The notes beneath the pieces are model-generated. The model was not told the origin of the DNA. It ran no database searches and saw only the letters and a program-made list of their open reading frames with translations. Below are positions 9,352 through 17,199 of a stretch of DNA of 64,000 bases, in pieces. Every line of letters begins with the position of its first letter. Positions within the stretch are counted from its first letter, which is position 1. This stretch comes from Chryseolinea lacunae (GTDB lineage: Bacteria > Bacteroidota > Bacteroidia > Cytophagales > Cyclobacteriaceae): assembly GCF_016735595.1 (NCBI RefSeq), contig NZ_JAERRB010000001.1:372001-436000 (forward strand). The letters run 5' to 3'. The position numbers and the translations under genes were made by a program.

Positions 9352-10986
9352 CTACTCTACCCAGGGCACTTTTGCAGACTTATAGTAGTCGATGTCAAGC
9401 GCCTTGAAGCGGGCGGCGTGCTTGCCGAGGCGCACTTTATATTCTTCCCAGCTTTTGGTTCCGGTAGACCAGCCCAGTTCGGCGTAGCCCGGCAGACGGG
9501 GAAACACCAGGTATTCGATGTCATTCATGTTGGCCACCGTTTCTGTCCACAAGGGAGCTTCCACGCCGAGGATGTCTTCCTGGTCGATGCCATGCGAGTA
9601 GGTGATGGGGTCCCAGCTATAGGCAGAGTCCACATCGATGTAGGCTGCCCAGTGCAAACCAATGCGCGAGGTGGAATCGTATTGCATGTCCAGGTAGGCC
9701 TTGGTTGCTGGCGACATAATCAATTTGCTTCCCTTGTCGATTGCACTAAGGGCGTGTTGTTCCTTGTTCCAGTGTTGCACGATCACGTTGTTGTCGATGT
9801 TGCCTTGCGCAATCTCTTCCCAACCCACCATCTTCTTGCCGTTGGCTTTCACGATCTCGGTGAAGCGATTCACAAACTTGATGTATTCATCTTTCTTCGT
9901 CACGTGGGCTTCGTCGCCACCAACGTGAAAGTACGGACCGGGCGTTATGGCCGAAAGTTCGCGCACCACATCGTTGATGAACCGGAACGTTTCTTCCTTG
10001 TCATAACGAAGCGTGCTGAACCCTACCTGTATGCCTGTATACAATTGTGTGGGCTTGTTCTTTGCTCCCAGTACATTGGGCGACGACAAGTCTAATTCTA
10101 TGCGTCCTTCTTTGGGCACTTGTATGCCACCGTTCAGTTCACCATAAGATGCCAGCGCCGAGTTGATGTGACCGGGCATGTCTATTTCGGGAACCACGGT
10201 AATGAAACGGCTCGCGGCATAGGCCACGATTTCGCTATACTGTTCTTGTGTGTAGAAACCACCTTTGCCTCCGCCCACTTGTGTGCTGCCACCGTGCGCC
10301 GTGAGTTGTGGCCACGATTTGATTTCGATGCGCCAGCCCTGGTCGTCGCTGAGGTGAAGGTGAAGGATGTTCATCTTGTAGTAGCTGATCAGGTCGATGT
10401 AACGTTTCACATCGTCGATGCCAAAGAAGTGGCGCGCCACATCCAGCATCGATCCGCGCCAGGCATACAGGGGCACATCGCGAATGGTGCCCGTGGCAAG
10501 TTGCCAGGTGGCTGTTGTGGCCGCGGGTGTTTTCTCGATGGCCGCGGGGAACAACTGACGCAGCGTTTGCAACCCGTAGAATATTCCGGCGGGTTGCCCT
10601 GCAATGGTCACCAGTTGGTCGGTGACGGTGAGTGTGTAGCCCTCTTTGCCCAGCGTGGTGTCGGCTGCGGCAGTGGTTAAAAATATTCCGGACTCGGGGG
10701 CTTTCTCGCTTGTCTTAATCGCAAGCTCGAAACCAGTGCCTTTGTTGAGCATGTCGGCCAGGTATTGTCCGAGCGGCTGAACATCAGCTCCCGAAAGGGT
10801 GATCGTGGTTTCTTTTGTCAGCTCAAATGCCTTTCCGCCAAGCACGGCAGAGTCAGGCTTTGGAATAACATTTTGAAACTGAGCGATGGCTTCGGGTGAA
10901 GCATCTTTCGCCTTCTTGCACGACGATGCCGCGACAAGAAGCACTATACATAAAAGAGTTTGTGTGGAAGAAAAGAACTTGAGCAT
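9352..10986 (-). CDS. GH20 beta-N-acetylhexosaminidase, lipoprotein
   Basis: About 544 residues. A lipoprotein signal (VLLVAASSC) is followed by a GH20b-type N-terminal domain (about 35-160; NVIPKPDSAVLGG) and a GH20 TIM barrel (about 170-520). The catalytic Asp358-Glu359 pair is in FHVGGDEAHV; the Asp assists through the substrate acetamido group and the Glu is the acid/base. Such enzymes release terminal beta-linked GlcNAc or GalNAc. The ATG at 10986 is preferred because the signal peptide starts there; an earlier in-frame codon at 11037 adds 17 residues that do not fit. It is most likely periplasmic or on the inner face of the outer membrane. A 188-base gap separates it from nagB. Confidence 0.92.
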   Translation of the reverse strand: MLKFFSSTQTLLCIVLLVAASSCKKAKDASPEAIAQFQNVIPKPDSAVLGGKAFELTKETTITLSGADVQPLGQYLADMLNKGTGFELAIKTSEKAPESGIFLTTAAADTTLGKEGYTLTVTDQLVTIAGQPAGIFYGLQTLRQLFPAAIEKTPAATTATWQLATGTIRDVPLYAWRGSMLDVARHFFGIDDVKRYIDLISYYKMNILHLHLSDDQGWRIEIKSWPQLTAHGGSTQVGGGKGGFYTQEQYSEIVAYAASRFITVVPEIDMPGHINSALASYGELNGGIQVPKEGRIELDLSSPNVLGAKNKPTQLYTGIQVGFSTLRYDKEETFRFINDVVRELSAITPGPYFHVGGDEAHVTKKDEYIKFVNRFTEIVKANGKKMVGWEEIAQGNIDNNVIVQHWNKEQHALSAIDKGSKLIMSPATKAYLDMQYDSTSRIGLHWAAYIDVDSAYSWDPITYSHGIDQEDILGVEAPLWTETVANMNDIEYLVFPRLPGYAELGWSTGTKSWEEYKVRLGKHAARFKALDIDYYKSAKVPWVE

Positions 10987-11175
10987 GGGATAATTTAAAT
11001 TGAGCGTTAATGATAATAACAATGTGTTAATTATCATACGATCATTTCGAAATTATAGCGTGTGCGCTAAAGCACACCGCGCACACATCACACGCACTCC
11101 GATCATCCACAAAATTGTCCCTTAATCCAACCTAATCCTCACGATAGAATACCGTGTTCTTAATTGTCGTCGTGA

Positions 11176-11910
11176 CTATATCTTTTTCAGTCGCGAAGCT
11201 GCGTCGGCGTCCAGAAGAATTTCGCAGTTCGGGTGGAGCTGCACTACCGAGGCGGGGATGTCGGTGGTCACGGGGCCTTCAATGGCCTTCGCCACCATGT
11301 CGGCCTTGTGTGCGCCTTTCACGATGAGGATTAGTTTTCGTGTGTGCATGATGTTCTTGATACCGCGTGTGAGTCCACCGAGCACAATGTTTTCGGGCAC
11401 CTGTGTTTCTCTTCGCACGCGTGCTTCAAAATCCGGATCCATGGGCGACACCCACGTTTCACTTTCGAACGGTGTGCCCGGTTGATTGATGCCGATGTGA
11501 CCATTGGCCCCCAACCCTAGCATCTGCAAGTCTGCACCTCCACGTTCGGCCAATCGCTTTTCGAACAATGCCGCTTCGCTTTCAAAATCGTCCGACAACG
11601 TTGGCGGCATGATGAAATTTTCTTCGGGTATTCCCAACGGTCCGGCAATCTGATTCAGGATCATGGTGTAGCAACTGCCCGAATATTCGCGCGGGAGGTT
11701 GGTGAGCTCGTCCACATTAAACAACGTTATGCGCGACACATCAAACGGATACTGCGCATAAATTTGCGACACGATGGCGTGCATGTTCAACGTTGTTTGT
11801 CCTGTCGACAGCCCAATAACCGATGTGGGCTTCTCCAGCATCTGCCCGATGATGCGCCAGGCTGCCGCAACATCAAATGCTCGTTCGTCTTTCGCGATGG
11901 TGATTTTCAT
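11176..11910 (-). CDS. nagB: NagB-type glucosamine-6-phosphate deaminase/isomerase
   Basis: A 244-residue cytoplasmic enzyme of the NagB/SgcQ-like isomerase fold. It is expected to turn glucosamine-6-phosphate into fructose-6-phosphate and ammonia. Visible motifs are VIGLSTGQTTLNMH (phosphate loop), ITLFNVDEL (base Asp) and GANGHIGINQPG. In the last motif, Asn136 and His138 are as in many Gram-positive NagB proteins, but Gln143 stands where E. coli has catalytic Glu148. That change leaves room for a related activity, such as acting on galactosamine-6-phosphate. It lies 12 bases after the HPr gene. No NagA deacetylase gene is present in the locus. Confidence 0.85.
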   Translation of the reverse strand: MKITIAKDERAFDVAAAWRIIGQMLEKPTSVIGLSTGQTTLNMHAIVSQIYAQYPFDVSRITLFNVDELTNLPREYSGSCYTMILNQIAGPLGIPEENFIMPPTLSDDFESEAALFEKRLAERGGADLQMLGLGANGHIGINQPGTPFESETWVSPMDPDFEARVRRETQVPENIVLGGLTRGIKNIMHTRKLILIVKGAHKADMVAKAIEGPVTTDIPASVVQLHPNCEILLDADAASRLKKI

Positions 11911-11922
11911 GAATGTGATCGT

Positions 11923-12189
11923 TTATAATGTCTTAAGTTCTTCTGTGAAAAAATTATCGATGGCCGCTGCCGCTTCTGCTTCATCTGCACCGTCTACCAG
12001 CACGGTAACGGTGTCGCCTCCTTTGGCGCCGAGGGTGAGAATGTTAAGCATGCTGTTGAGTTGAATCGTGCTTTCACCTTTGCGTAAACTCACAATCGAT
12101 TTATACTTCTTTACCAACCTGATCAACGCGGTGGCTGGCCGGGCATGGATTCCTTCCGCTGCCATAATAACATAGTTCCTGGAAATCAT
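11923..12189 (-). CDS. ptsH: Phosphocarrier protein HPr
   Basis: An 88-residue HPr. His15 in EGIHARPAT is the phospho-acceptor from EI. Ser46 in QLNSMLNIL occupies the regulatory serine position of Gram-positive HPr, although no HPr kinase gene is in this window. Length and fold order are standard. Its start overlaps the EI stop by four bases (ATGA), so the two are translationally coupled. Confidence 0.93.
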   Translation of the reverse strand: MISRNYVIMAAEGIHARPATALIRLVKKYKSIVSLRKGESTIQLNSMLNILTLGAKGGDTVTVLVDGADEAEAAAAIDNFFTEELKTL

Positions 12190-13919
12190 TTCTGTGTCTG
12201 TAGATAGTCGATTATCGTTTTTGAATTATCCATGGCCATAACGTTTTCGCAAATTTCGGTGGCTTTGCTGAAGGCATTGTGAATGATCACATTTTTTATG
12301 GCGGGGATAGACGCTGCACTCATAGAGAACTCGCGAAGCCCCATGCCCATCAACACCAACGTTGCCTGTGGATCGGAGGCCAGCTCGCCGCAGAGGCTCA
12401 CGCCGATCTTTTGTTTGTGTGCTTGCTCAATCACATAGCCTATCAATCGCAACACGGCCGGGTTGAAAGGGTCATACAACGCCTTCACCTTTTCATTGCC
12501 GCGATCGACCGCCAACGTATACTGACATAAGTCGTTGGTGCCAATGCTGAAGAAGTCAACTTCCTTTGCCAGCAGATCGGCCATCACTGCGGCCGATGGC
12601 ACCTCGATCATCATGCCGACGGGAATTGTTTTGTCAAATTCAATTCCTTCATCGCTCAGTTGTGCTTTTGCCCGCTCCAGAATTTCTTTCGCCTGTCGAA
12701 GTTCCTGCAGGCTGCTGATCATCGGGAACATGATCTTGAGTGTTCCAAAAACACTGGCGCGCAAAATGGCCCGCAGCTGTGTTATGAAAATATCCTGACG
12801 GTCCAGGCTGATGCGAATGGCGCGATAGCCCAGAAAGGGATTGTCTTCTTTTGGAAATGTGAAGTAGTCAAGAGGCTTGTCTCCGCCGATGTCGATCGTT
12901 CGCACGGTGACGGGTTTGCCTTTCGCTTTCAATGCCGTCTTCTTATAGAACTCCAGTTGTTCGTCTTCCGTAGGAAACGCGGTCCGGTTCATGAACAACA
13001 GTTCCGTTCGAAAGAGACCGGCGCCCGCTGCGCGATAGGTCAACGCATCGTCCATGTCGTCGGCGTTGGCGATGTTGGCCAGCAGGGTGATGGCTACACC
13101 GTCGGGTGTTATGGCGGGGATGTCTTTTAATGAGGAGAGAAATTTATGTTCTGCATCGCAGGCTTCCTTCCTTGCTTTATATTCTTCGAGCCGAATTTCG
13201 TCGGGGTTCACAATCACGATACCCGTCGTGCCGTCAACGATCACTACGTCTTCTGTCTCAATGATGTCGAGGGCGGTGCCACAGCCCACCACGGCGGGGA
13301 TGTTTTTCGATTTGGCCAGGATGGCCGTGTGCGACGTCTTCCCTCCCACGCGGGTGGCGAAGCCAATGATGCGGCTCATGTCGAACGCAATGGCATCGGA
13401 AGGCGAAATGTCTTCGGCCAGCAGAATGGTGTTGGGTGGAAAGGTTTGTTCGTTGTTGCCGGTGTGAAGCAAGTTTTTCAGAATCCGGTCGCCAATGTCC
13501 TGTATGTCGGCGGCGCGGGTGCGCAGGTAGTCGTCGTCCATGTTGCGGAACATATCCACCGTTTTGTGAATCACGTCGATCACGGAGTCGATCACATTCT
13601 TTTTATTTTTTGTGATCTCGCGAAACACGTCGGCTTTGATCTGCGGGTCGGTCAGGAATTCAATGTGGGTTTCCAGGATGTCAACTTCTTCGTTGCTCAA
13701 TCCGCGCTGACGTTTCAGAGACTTCACCTCCTCAACCGAAGCCTGCACCGCGAGCTCAAATTTTTCGATTGCCCGCAGCACCTCGCTTTCATCTTTCAGC
13801 AAAATGCCCGTCGACACTGCGTCGCGCTTCCGCAGCACGTGTGCCCGCCCAATGGCAATGCCCGGCGACGCCACCACACCGCGAATCTCCCCTCCTGTGT
13901 TATATGGTCCTTTTTCCAA
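12186..13919 (-). CDS. ptsI: Phosphoenolpyruvate-protein phosphotransferase, enzyme I of the PTS
   Basis: A 577-residue EI, which passes phosphate from phosphoenolpyruvate to HPr. The swivelling phosphohistidine domain carries GGKTSHTAILAK (active His near residue 194). The C-terminal TIM barrel carries the PEP-binding EVPSAAVMADLL region and the acid Cys in VSLCGELASDP. Length is normal. The start is a TTG at 13919: it matches the family N-terminus, an in-frame stop lies 12 codons upstream or less, and no ATG fits. It lies 23 bases downstream of the EIIC-EIID gene and overlaps ptsH by four bases. Confidence 0.94.
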   Translation of the reverse strand: MEKGPYNTGGEIRGVVASPGIAIGRAHVLRKRDAVSTGILLKDESEVLRAIEKFELAVQASVEEVKSLKRQRGLSNEEVDILETHIEFLTDPQIKADVFREITKNKKNVIDSVIDVIHKTVDMFRNMDDDYLRTRAADIQDIGDRILKNLLHTGNNEQTFPPNTILLAEDISPSDAIAFDMSRIIGFATRVGGKTSHTAILAKSKNIPAVVGCGTALDIIETEDVVIVDGTTGIVIVNPDEIRLEEYKARKEACDAEHKFLSSLKDIPAITPDGVAITLLANIANADDMDDALTYRAAGAGLFRTELLFMNRTAFPTEDEQLEFYKKTALKAKGKPVTVRTIDIGGDKPLDYFTFPKEDNPFLGYRAIRISLDRQDIFITQLRAILRASVFGTLKIMFPMISSLQELRQAKEILERAKAQLSDEGIEFDKTIPVGMMIEVPSAAVMADLLAKEVDFFSIGTNDLCQYTLAVDRGNEKVKALYDPFNPAVLRLIGYVIEQAHKQKIGVSLCGELASDPQATLVLMGMGLREFSMSAASIPAIKNVIIHNAFSKATEICENVMAMDNSKTIIDYLQTQK

Positions 13920-13942
13920 GTTGTCTCTTCTTTAAATAATAA

Positions 13943-15514
13943 TCACGAAAACACGTGCAACACACTTCCCACAAAACCGGCGGCCAACAAGCCCAACAAC
14001 AAGTAGGTTGTCTTGATGTTTTTCTTCAACAGAAAAAACACCACAAACGTGAGCATCAAGGGCACAATGCCCGGCACGATCTGATCCAGGATGCTTTGCA
14101 CCGAAATCTCGGACCCCTCGGTCCCAATCTGTAACGGTGTCTTTATCGACATGAGCAAGGCCGGCATCGCGCCCACCACCATCAACCCGACAATGGCGGC
14201 ACCCGTCGTGAGTTTGTCCATCACGTTGCTGCTTGCAATCTTCTGAAGAAACTTGTTGCCCTGGGTGTAGCCAATAAACGTGAGGTGATAGCGAAGCACA
14301 ACGTGGGGCACATTAAAGATCAGGAGAAAAAGAATGGGGCCGGCCACATTCCCCTTCAACGCCAGCGACGTGCCCACGCCCGCGGCAATCACCTTGAAGG
14401 TTCCCCAAAACAATGAATCAAAAATGCCAGCCAGTGGTCCCATCAATCCCAGCTTCACCGTGTTGATCGATTCAGCCTCAAACTCTTTGGACCGGCTGTT
14501 TTGTTCTTCCATGGCGGCAGCAATTCCGAGAATCAGCGTTGATCCATAGGGGCTCGTATTAAAAAATTGCAAGTGTCTTTTCAACGCCAGCGCCATCGAT
14601 TCTTTTGTGGTATAGATTTTCTTCAGGATGGGAATCATCGAAAACGCAAAGCCCGTGTTCTGACAGGTTTCGAAATTAAAATTCGCTTCCAGCGCAAGCG
14701 ACCGATAGAACAAGCTCCTTACGTCGCGCTTCGAAAACGAAGGCGGCAACACAGGACTTTCATCGTCTGACGACTCATCTTCAGGTGCAGCGTCGCGGTG
14801 CGTGATGTTTGTGATGATGAGTGCCATGATCACGCCCAGTCCACCAATGGCAATCATGGGCAATTTCAAATAGCTGCTAAGGATGAATCCGAGAAAAAAG
14901 TAGGGCGCCACTTTTTTATTGAACATCACGTTCATGAGCAGGGCAAAGCCCAGGGCGGGCAACATGTTGCCCGCAACCTGCAGGCCGTCGTGCACCCAGG
15001 GTGGAATGCGTTCGAGCAATGCCTTCATCGCGTCGGCGCCGAGTTGCAGGGCGAGGAACACGATGAGCCCCATCATCAAAGGCTTTAATAAACCCGACAC
15101 AATGTGGAGTCGTTGCAGCTTTTGATAGTCGCCCGCTTCGGCATGCTGCATAAATTTTTTGTTGAGGCCCGAGCGAAAAATGAACAATCCGCTCACGGCC
15201 ATCTCAGCAAGTATAGAGATCGGAACCGCGAGCGCCAACGCCACAGCCGCTCCCTTTCCCGAGAGAATGGCGAAGGCCGTACCCAACACACCTCCCGTGA
15301 TGACATCGGGAGGAATTGCCGCGCCCACTTTGATGTTGCCCATGAAGATCAACTCCAACGTTGCCCCGATCACAATGCCCTGGTTGAGATCACCCAACAC
15401 CAGCCCCACCAGCGGCCCCAGCACCAGCGGTCGGTTCAGCAGTGTGGTGCCCAGGAAATCTTCGGAATGCCCGAACATGGCAATCAGTGTAATGAGGATG
15501 AACGTTAAGGTCAT
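13943..15514 (-). CDS. Fused PTS EIIC-EIID component, mannose/fructose/sorbose family
   Basis: A 523-residue inner-membrane permease. Residues about 1-230 form the EIIC part (LNRPLVLGPLVGLVLGDLNQ, IPPDVITGG). Residues about 265-520 form the EIID part (FNFETCQNTGFAFSMIPIL, LGLMGPLAGIFDSLFWGTFK, FNVPHVVLRYHLTFIGY). The two subunits are separate genes in the classic E. coli systems; here one polypeptide joins them through an acidic linker (EDESSDDESP). It should take up a hexose or hexosamine and release it as the 6-phosphate together with EIIA and EIIB. It lies 23 bases after EIIB. Confidence 0.9.
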   Translation of the reverse strand: MTLTFILITLIAMFGHSEDFLGTTLLNRPLVLGPLVGLVLGDLNQGIVIGATLELIFMGNIKVGAAIPPDVITGGVLGTAFAILSGKGAAVALALAVPISILAEMAVSGLFIFRSGLNKKFMQHAEAGDYQKLQRLHIVSGLLKPLMMGLIVFLALQLGADAMKALLERIPPWVHDGLQVAGNMLPALGFALLMNVMFNKKVAPYFFLGFILSSYLKLPMIAIGGLGVIMALIITNITHRDAAPEDESSDDESPVLPPSFSKRDVRSLFYRSLALEANFNFETCQNTGFAFSMIPILKKIYTTKESMALALKRHLQFFNTSPYGSTLILGIAAAMEEQNSRSKEFEAESINTVKLGLMGPLAGIFDSLFWGTFKVIAAGVGTSLALKGNVAGPILFLLIFNVPHVVLRYHLTFIGYTQGNKFLQKIASSNVMDKLTTGAAIVGLMVVGAMPALLMSIKTPLQIGTEGSEISVQSILDQIVPGIVPLMLTFVVFFLLKKNIKTTYLLLGLLAAGFVGSVLHVFS

Positions 15515-15537
15515 AGCGGTGGGTTTGCCGGAGTGTT

Positions 15538-16014
15538 CTACACTTGAATCATGGACGACATCTTCTGCTTTTCGTCAGAGGGCACCTGTCGTATTTCGAG
15601 CTCGATGTCGCGGCGCACAAGTTCTTTTATGATGACGATGTCTTCGTCGGTCAGCGCCACGGCTTTCGAGATCTGCTTCGCGCCTTCTCGGGCCCGCAGG
15701 CCTCCAAAGTTGATGGCGCGAATCTCCTGAACACCACTCGCCAGCGCGAACGCGTCTTTCACGGTGTTCACGAGCACCAGTATTTTAAGCGCGGCATTCT
15801 TGTCGTCGTTCAAAAACACTACGGTGTCGGCTATCGACTTGATGAGTTGTTTCACACCCGCTGGCTTTGCCAATCCCAGGGTCATCTTCTGAAAATCGTC
15901 TTTCACAATTTTGTCGTTTGCCACAATGAGGCAATCCACTCCCAGCGACGGCACCCAGGTGAAGGCCACCTGGCCGTGCACAAGCCGGTCGTCTATTCGT
16001 ATCAGCTTAATCAT
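15538..16014 (-). CDS. PTS EIIB component, mannose family
   Basis: A 158-residue soluble domain. The N-terminal motif IRIDDRLVHGQVAFTW carries phospho-His13, the standard site in mannose-type EIIB. It accepts phosphate from EIIA and passes it to sugar bound by the EIIC-EIID permease. The gene overlaps the EIIA gene by eight bases, which points to coupled translation and matched amounts. Confidence 0.93.
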   Translation of the reverse strand: MIKLIRIDDRLVHGQVAFTWVPSLGVDCLIVANDKIVKDDFQKMTLGLAKPAGVKQLIKSIADTVVFLNDDKNAALKILVLVNTVKDAFALASGVQEIRAINFGGLRAREGAKQISKAVALTDEDIVIIKELVRRDIELEIRQVPSDEKQKMSSMIQV

Positions 16015-16417
16015 GATCGTTCTCCTTATTAATTAATGTATTCACATACGTTACCTGTTCGCGTGCATGCATCATCGCGTTTTCAATCACTTCGGGCACT
16101 GGTGTGTCGGCGCTAGCCAGCATCACCTCGATGAGCAACGGCAGGTTCATGCCCGACACCACGTGTACATTCGGCCGCAAGGCATAGCGCAGCACCTGGT
16201 TGGTGATGCTTCCGCCCATGAGGTCGGAAAACACAATCAGCTCATCGTCGACCGTCACGTTTGCCAACACCGCGTTAAGCTCGTCTTCAATTGACGAATT
16301 GTTGTCCACATAGGCATCGATCACAAACACATTGTCCATCTGGCCGATGATGATGTCGAGCGACGATTTTATCCCCGATGAAAACGTGCCGTGCGCTGTT
16401 ATCAGAAATTTTCTCAT
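16007..16417 (-). CDS. PTS EIIA component, mannose family
   Basis: A 136-residue EIIA domain. KFLITAHGTFSSGIK places phospho-His at residue 9. The later stretch VFSDLMGGSITNQVL is the usual FxDlxGGSPxN block of this family. It receives phosphate from HPr. Only two bases separate it from the upstream ThuA gene, which ties the PTS to the ThuA/GH9 genes in one transcript. Confidence 0.93.
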   Translation of the reverse strand: MRKFLITAHGTFSSGIKSSLDIIIGQMDNVFVIDAYVDNNSSIEDELNAVLANVTVDDELIVFSDLMGGSITNQVLRYALRPNVHVVSGMNLPLLIEVMLASADTPVPEVIENAMMHAREQVTYVNTLINKENDHD

Positions 16418-16419
16418 GA

Positions 16420-17184
16420 CTATTTTTTGTTTACGGCCCAGTCGATTGTGTTCGCAAAAAGTCGTTTGAATTCCTTGATCTCAAACAGGCCGCCGTGATG
16501 TCCAAACAGAAAATAGATGTTCTTGGCTTTCTTTTTTGGATTGGACCAGATCACCGGGTGATCGCCCATCTTCACGTCCGTGGTCGGGGTGTAGCTGTTC
16601 TCGTCGACCGTGGCCAGCACCTCCACATTGGGTCTTGGATTTTTATCGAACGTATACCACTCTTCGCCGGGCAGGTTGAAATGCGAAGGCAGCTTGCGAA
16701 AAACAGGATGATGTTTTTTCTCGATGTGCACCTCGCCTGCTACACGTTTGGCCACGTAGCTTTTCCAGCGGATACCACCCAGAAATTCGGAAAACCAGTT
16801 CCACATCGGGTAGCCATCAAACTCACCCAGCAACGACGCATGGTGAAATCCGATCCACGCGCCTTTGCCGTTTTCGATGTAGTCTTCGAAGGCCTCCTTC
16901 GAAGCATCTGACCAGCGATAGGGCGGGTAGTTCAACTGAATGAACAGCTTGTGGTTTGCCAGGAACGTTTCGGAGATGGTGTCAGCATCGTTGATGACAA
17001 CGTAGTCGAAGTTTTTTTCCTTGCTGTAGGCGTCAATCCAGGTCAACGCGGCGGCCACAAAGCTCTCGTGTATTTCGCCGCGCTCGGCCAGCACCACGGC
17101 TTTGAATTTCGGTTGCGCCATGGCTGTCTGGCCTGCGCCAACACACAACAGCATTACAAAACAGGTTAAGCGTAGTTGTCTCAT
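16420..17184 (-). CDS. Exported ThuA-domain protein
   Basis: A 254-residue protein with a cleavable signal peptide (about 1-23, ending MAQP) and one ThuA-like domain of the class I glutamine-amidotransferase-like fold. Readable blocks are GKGAWIGFHHAS, DGYPMWNWFSEFLGG, LPGEEWYTFDKNPR and GDHPVIWSNP. ThuA proteins were named from a rhizobial trehalose-utilisation locus, and their chemistry is still poorly defined. It sits between the ThuA-GH9 fusion (15-base gap) and EIIA (2-base gap), so it should act on the same sugar in the periplasm. It resembles the N-terminal half of the fusion protein, so the two may share a step. Confidence 0.88.
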   Translation of the reverse strand: MRQLRLTCFVMLLCVGAGQTAMAQPKFKAVVLAERGEIHESFVAAALTWIDAYSKEKNFDYVVINDADTISETFLANHKLFIQLNYPPYRWSDASKEAFEDYIENGKGAWIGFHHASLLGEFDGYPMWNWFSEFLGGIRWKSYVAKRVAGEVHIEKKHHPVFRKLPSHFNLPGEEWYTFDKNPRPNVEVLATVDENSYTPTTDVKMGDHPVIWSNPKKKAKNIYFLFGHHGGLFEIKEFKRLFANTIDWAVNKK

Positions 17185-17199
17185 GCTTCTAGTATTTTC

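Noticed and set aside
11056-11069. TAGCG-TGTG-CGCTA upstream of the GH20 gene as a third NUDIX-regulator site
   Set aside because: The half-sites resemble the operator at 20525 but the spacer is four bases and not nine, and the region is rich in CG/CA repeats, so a chance match is likely.
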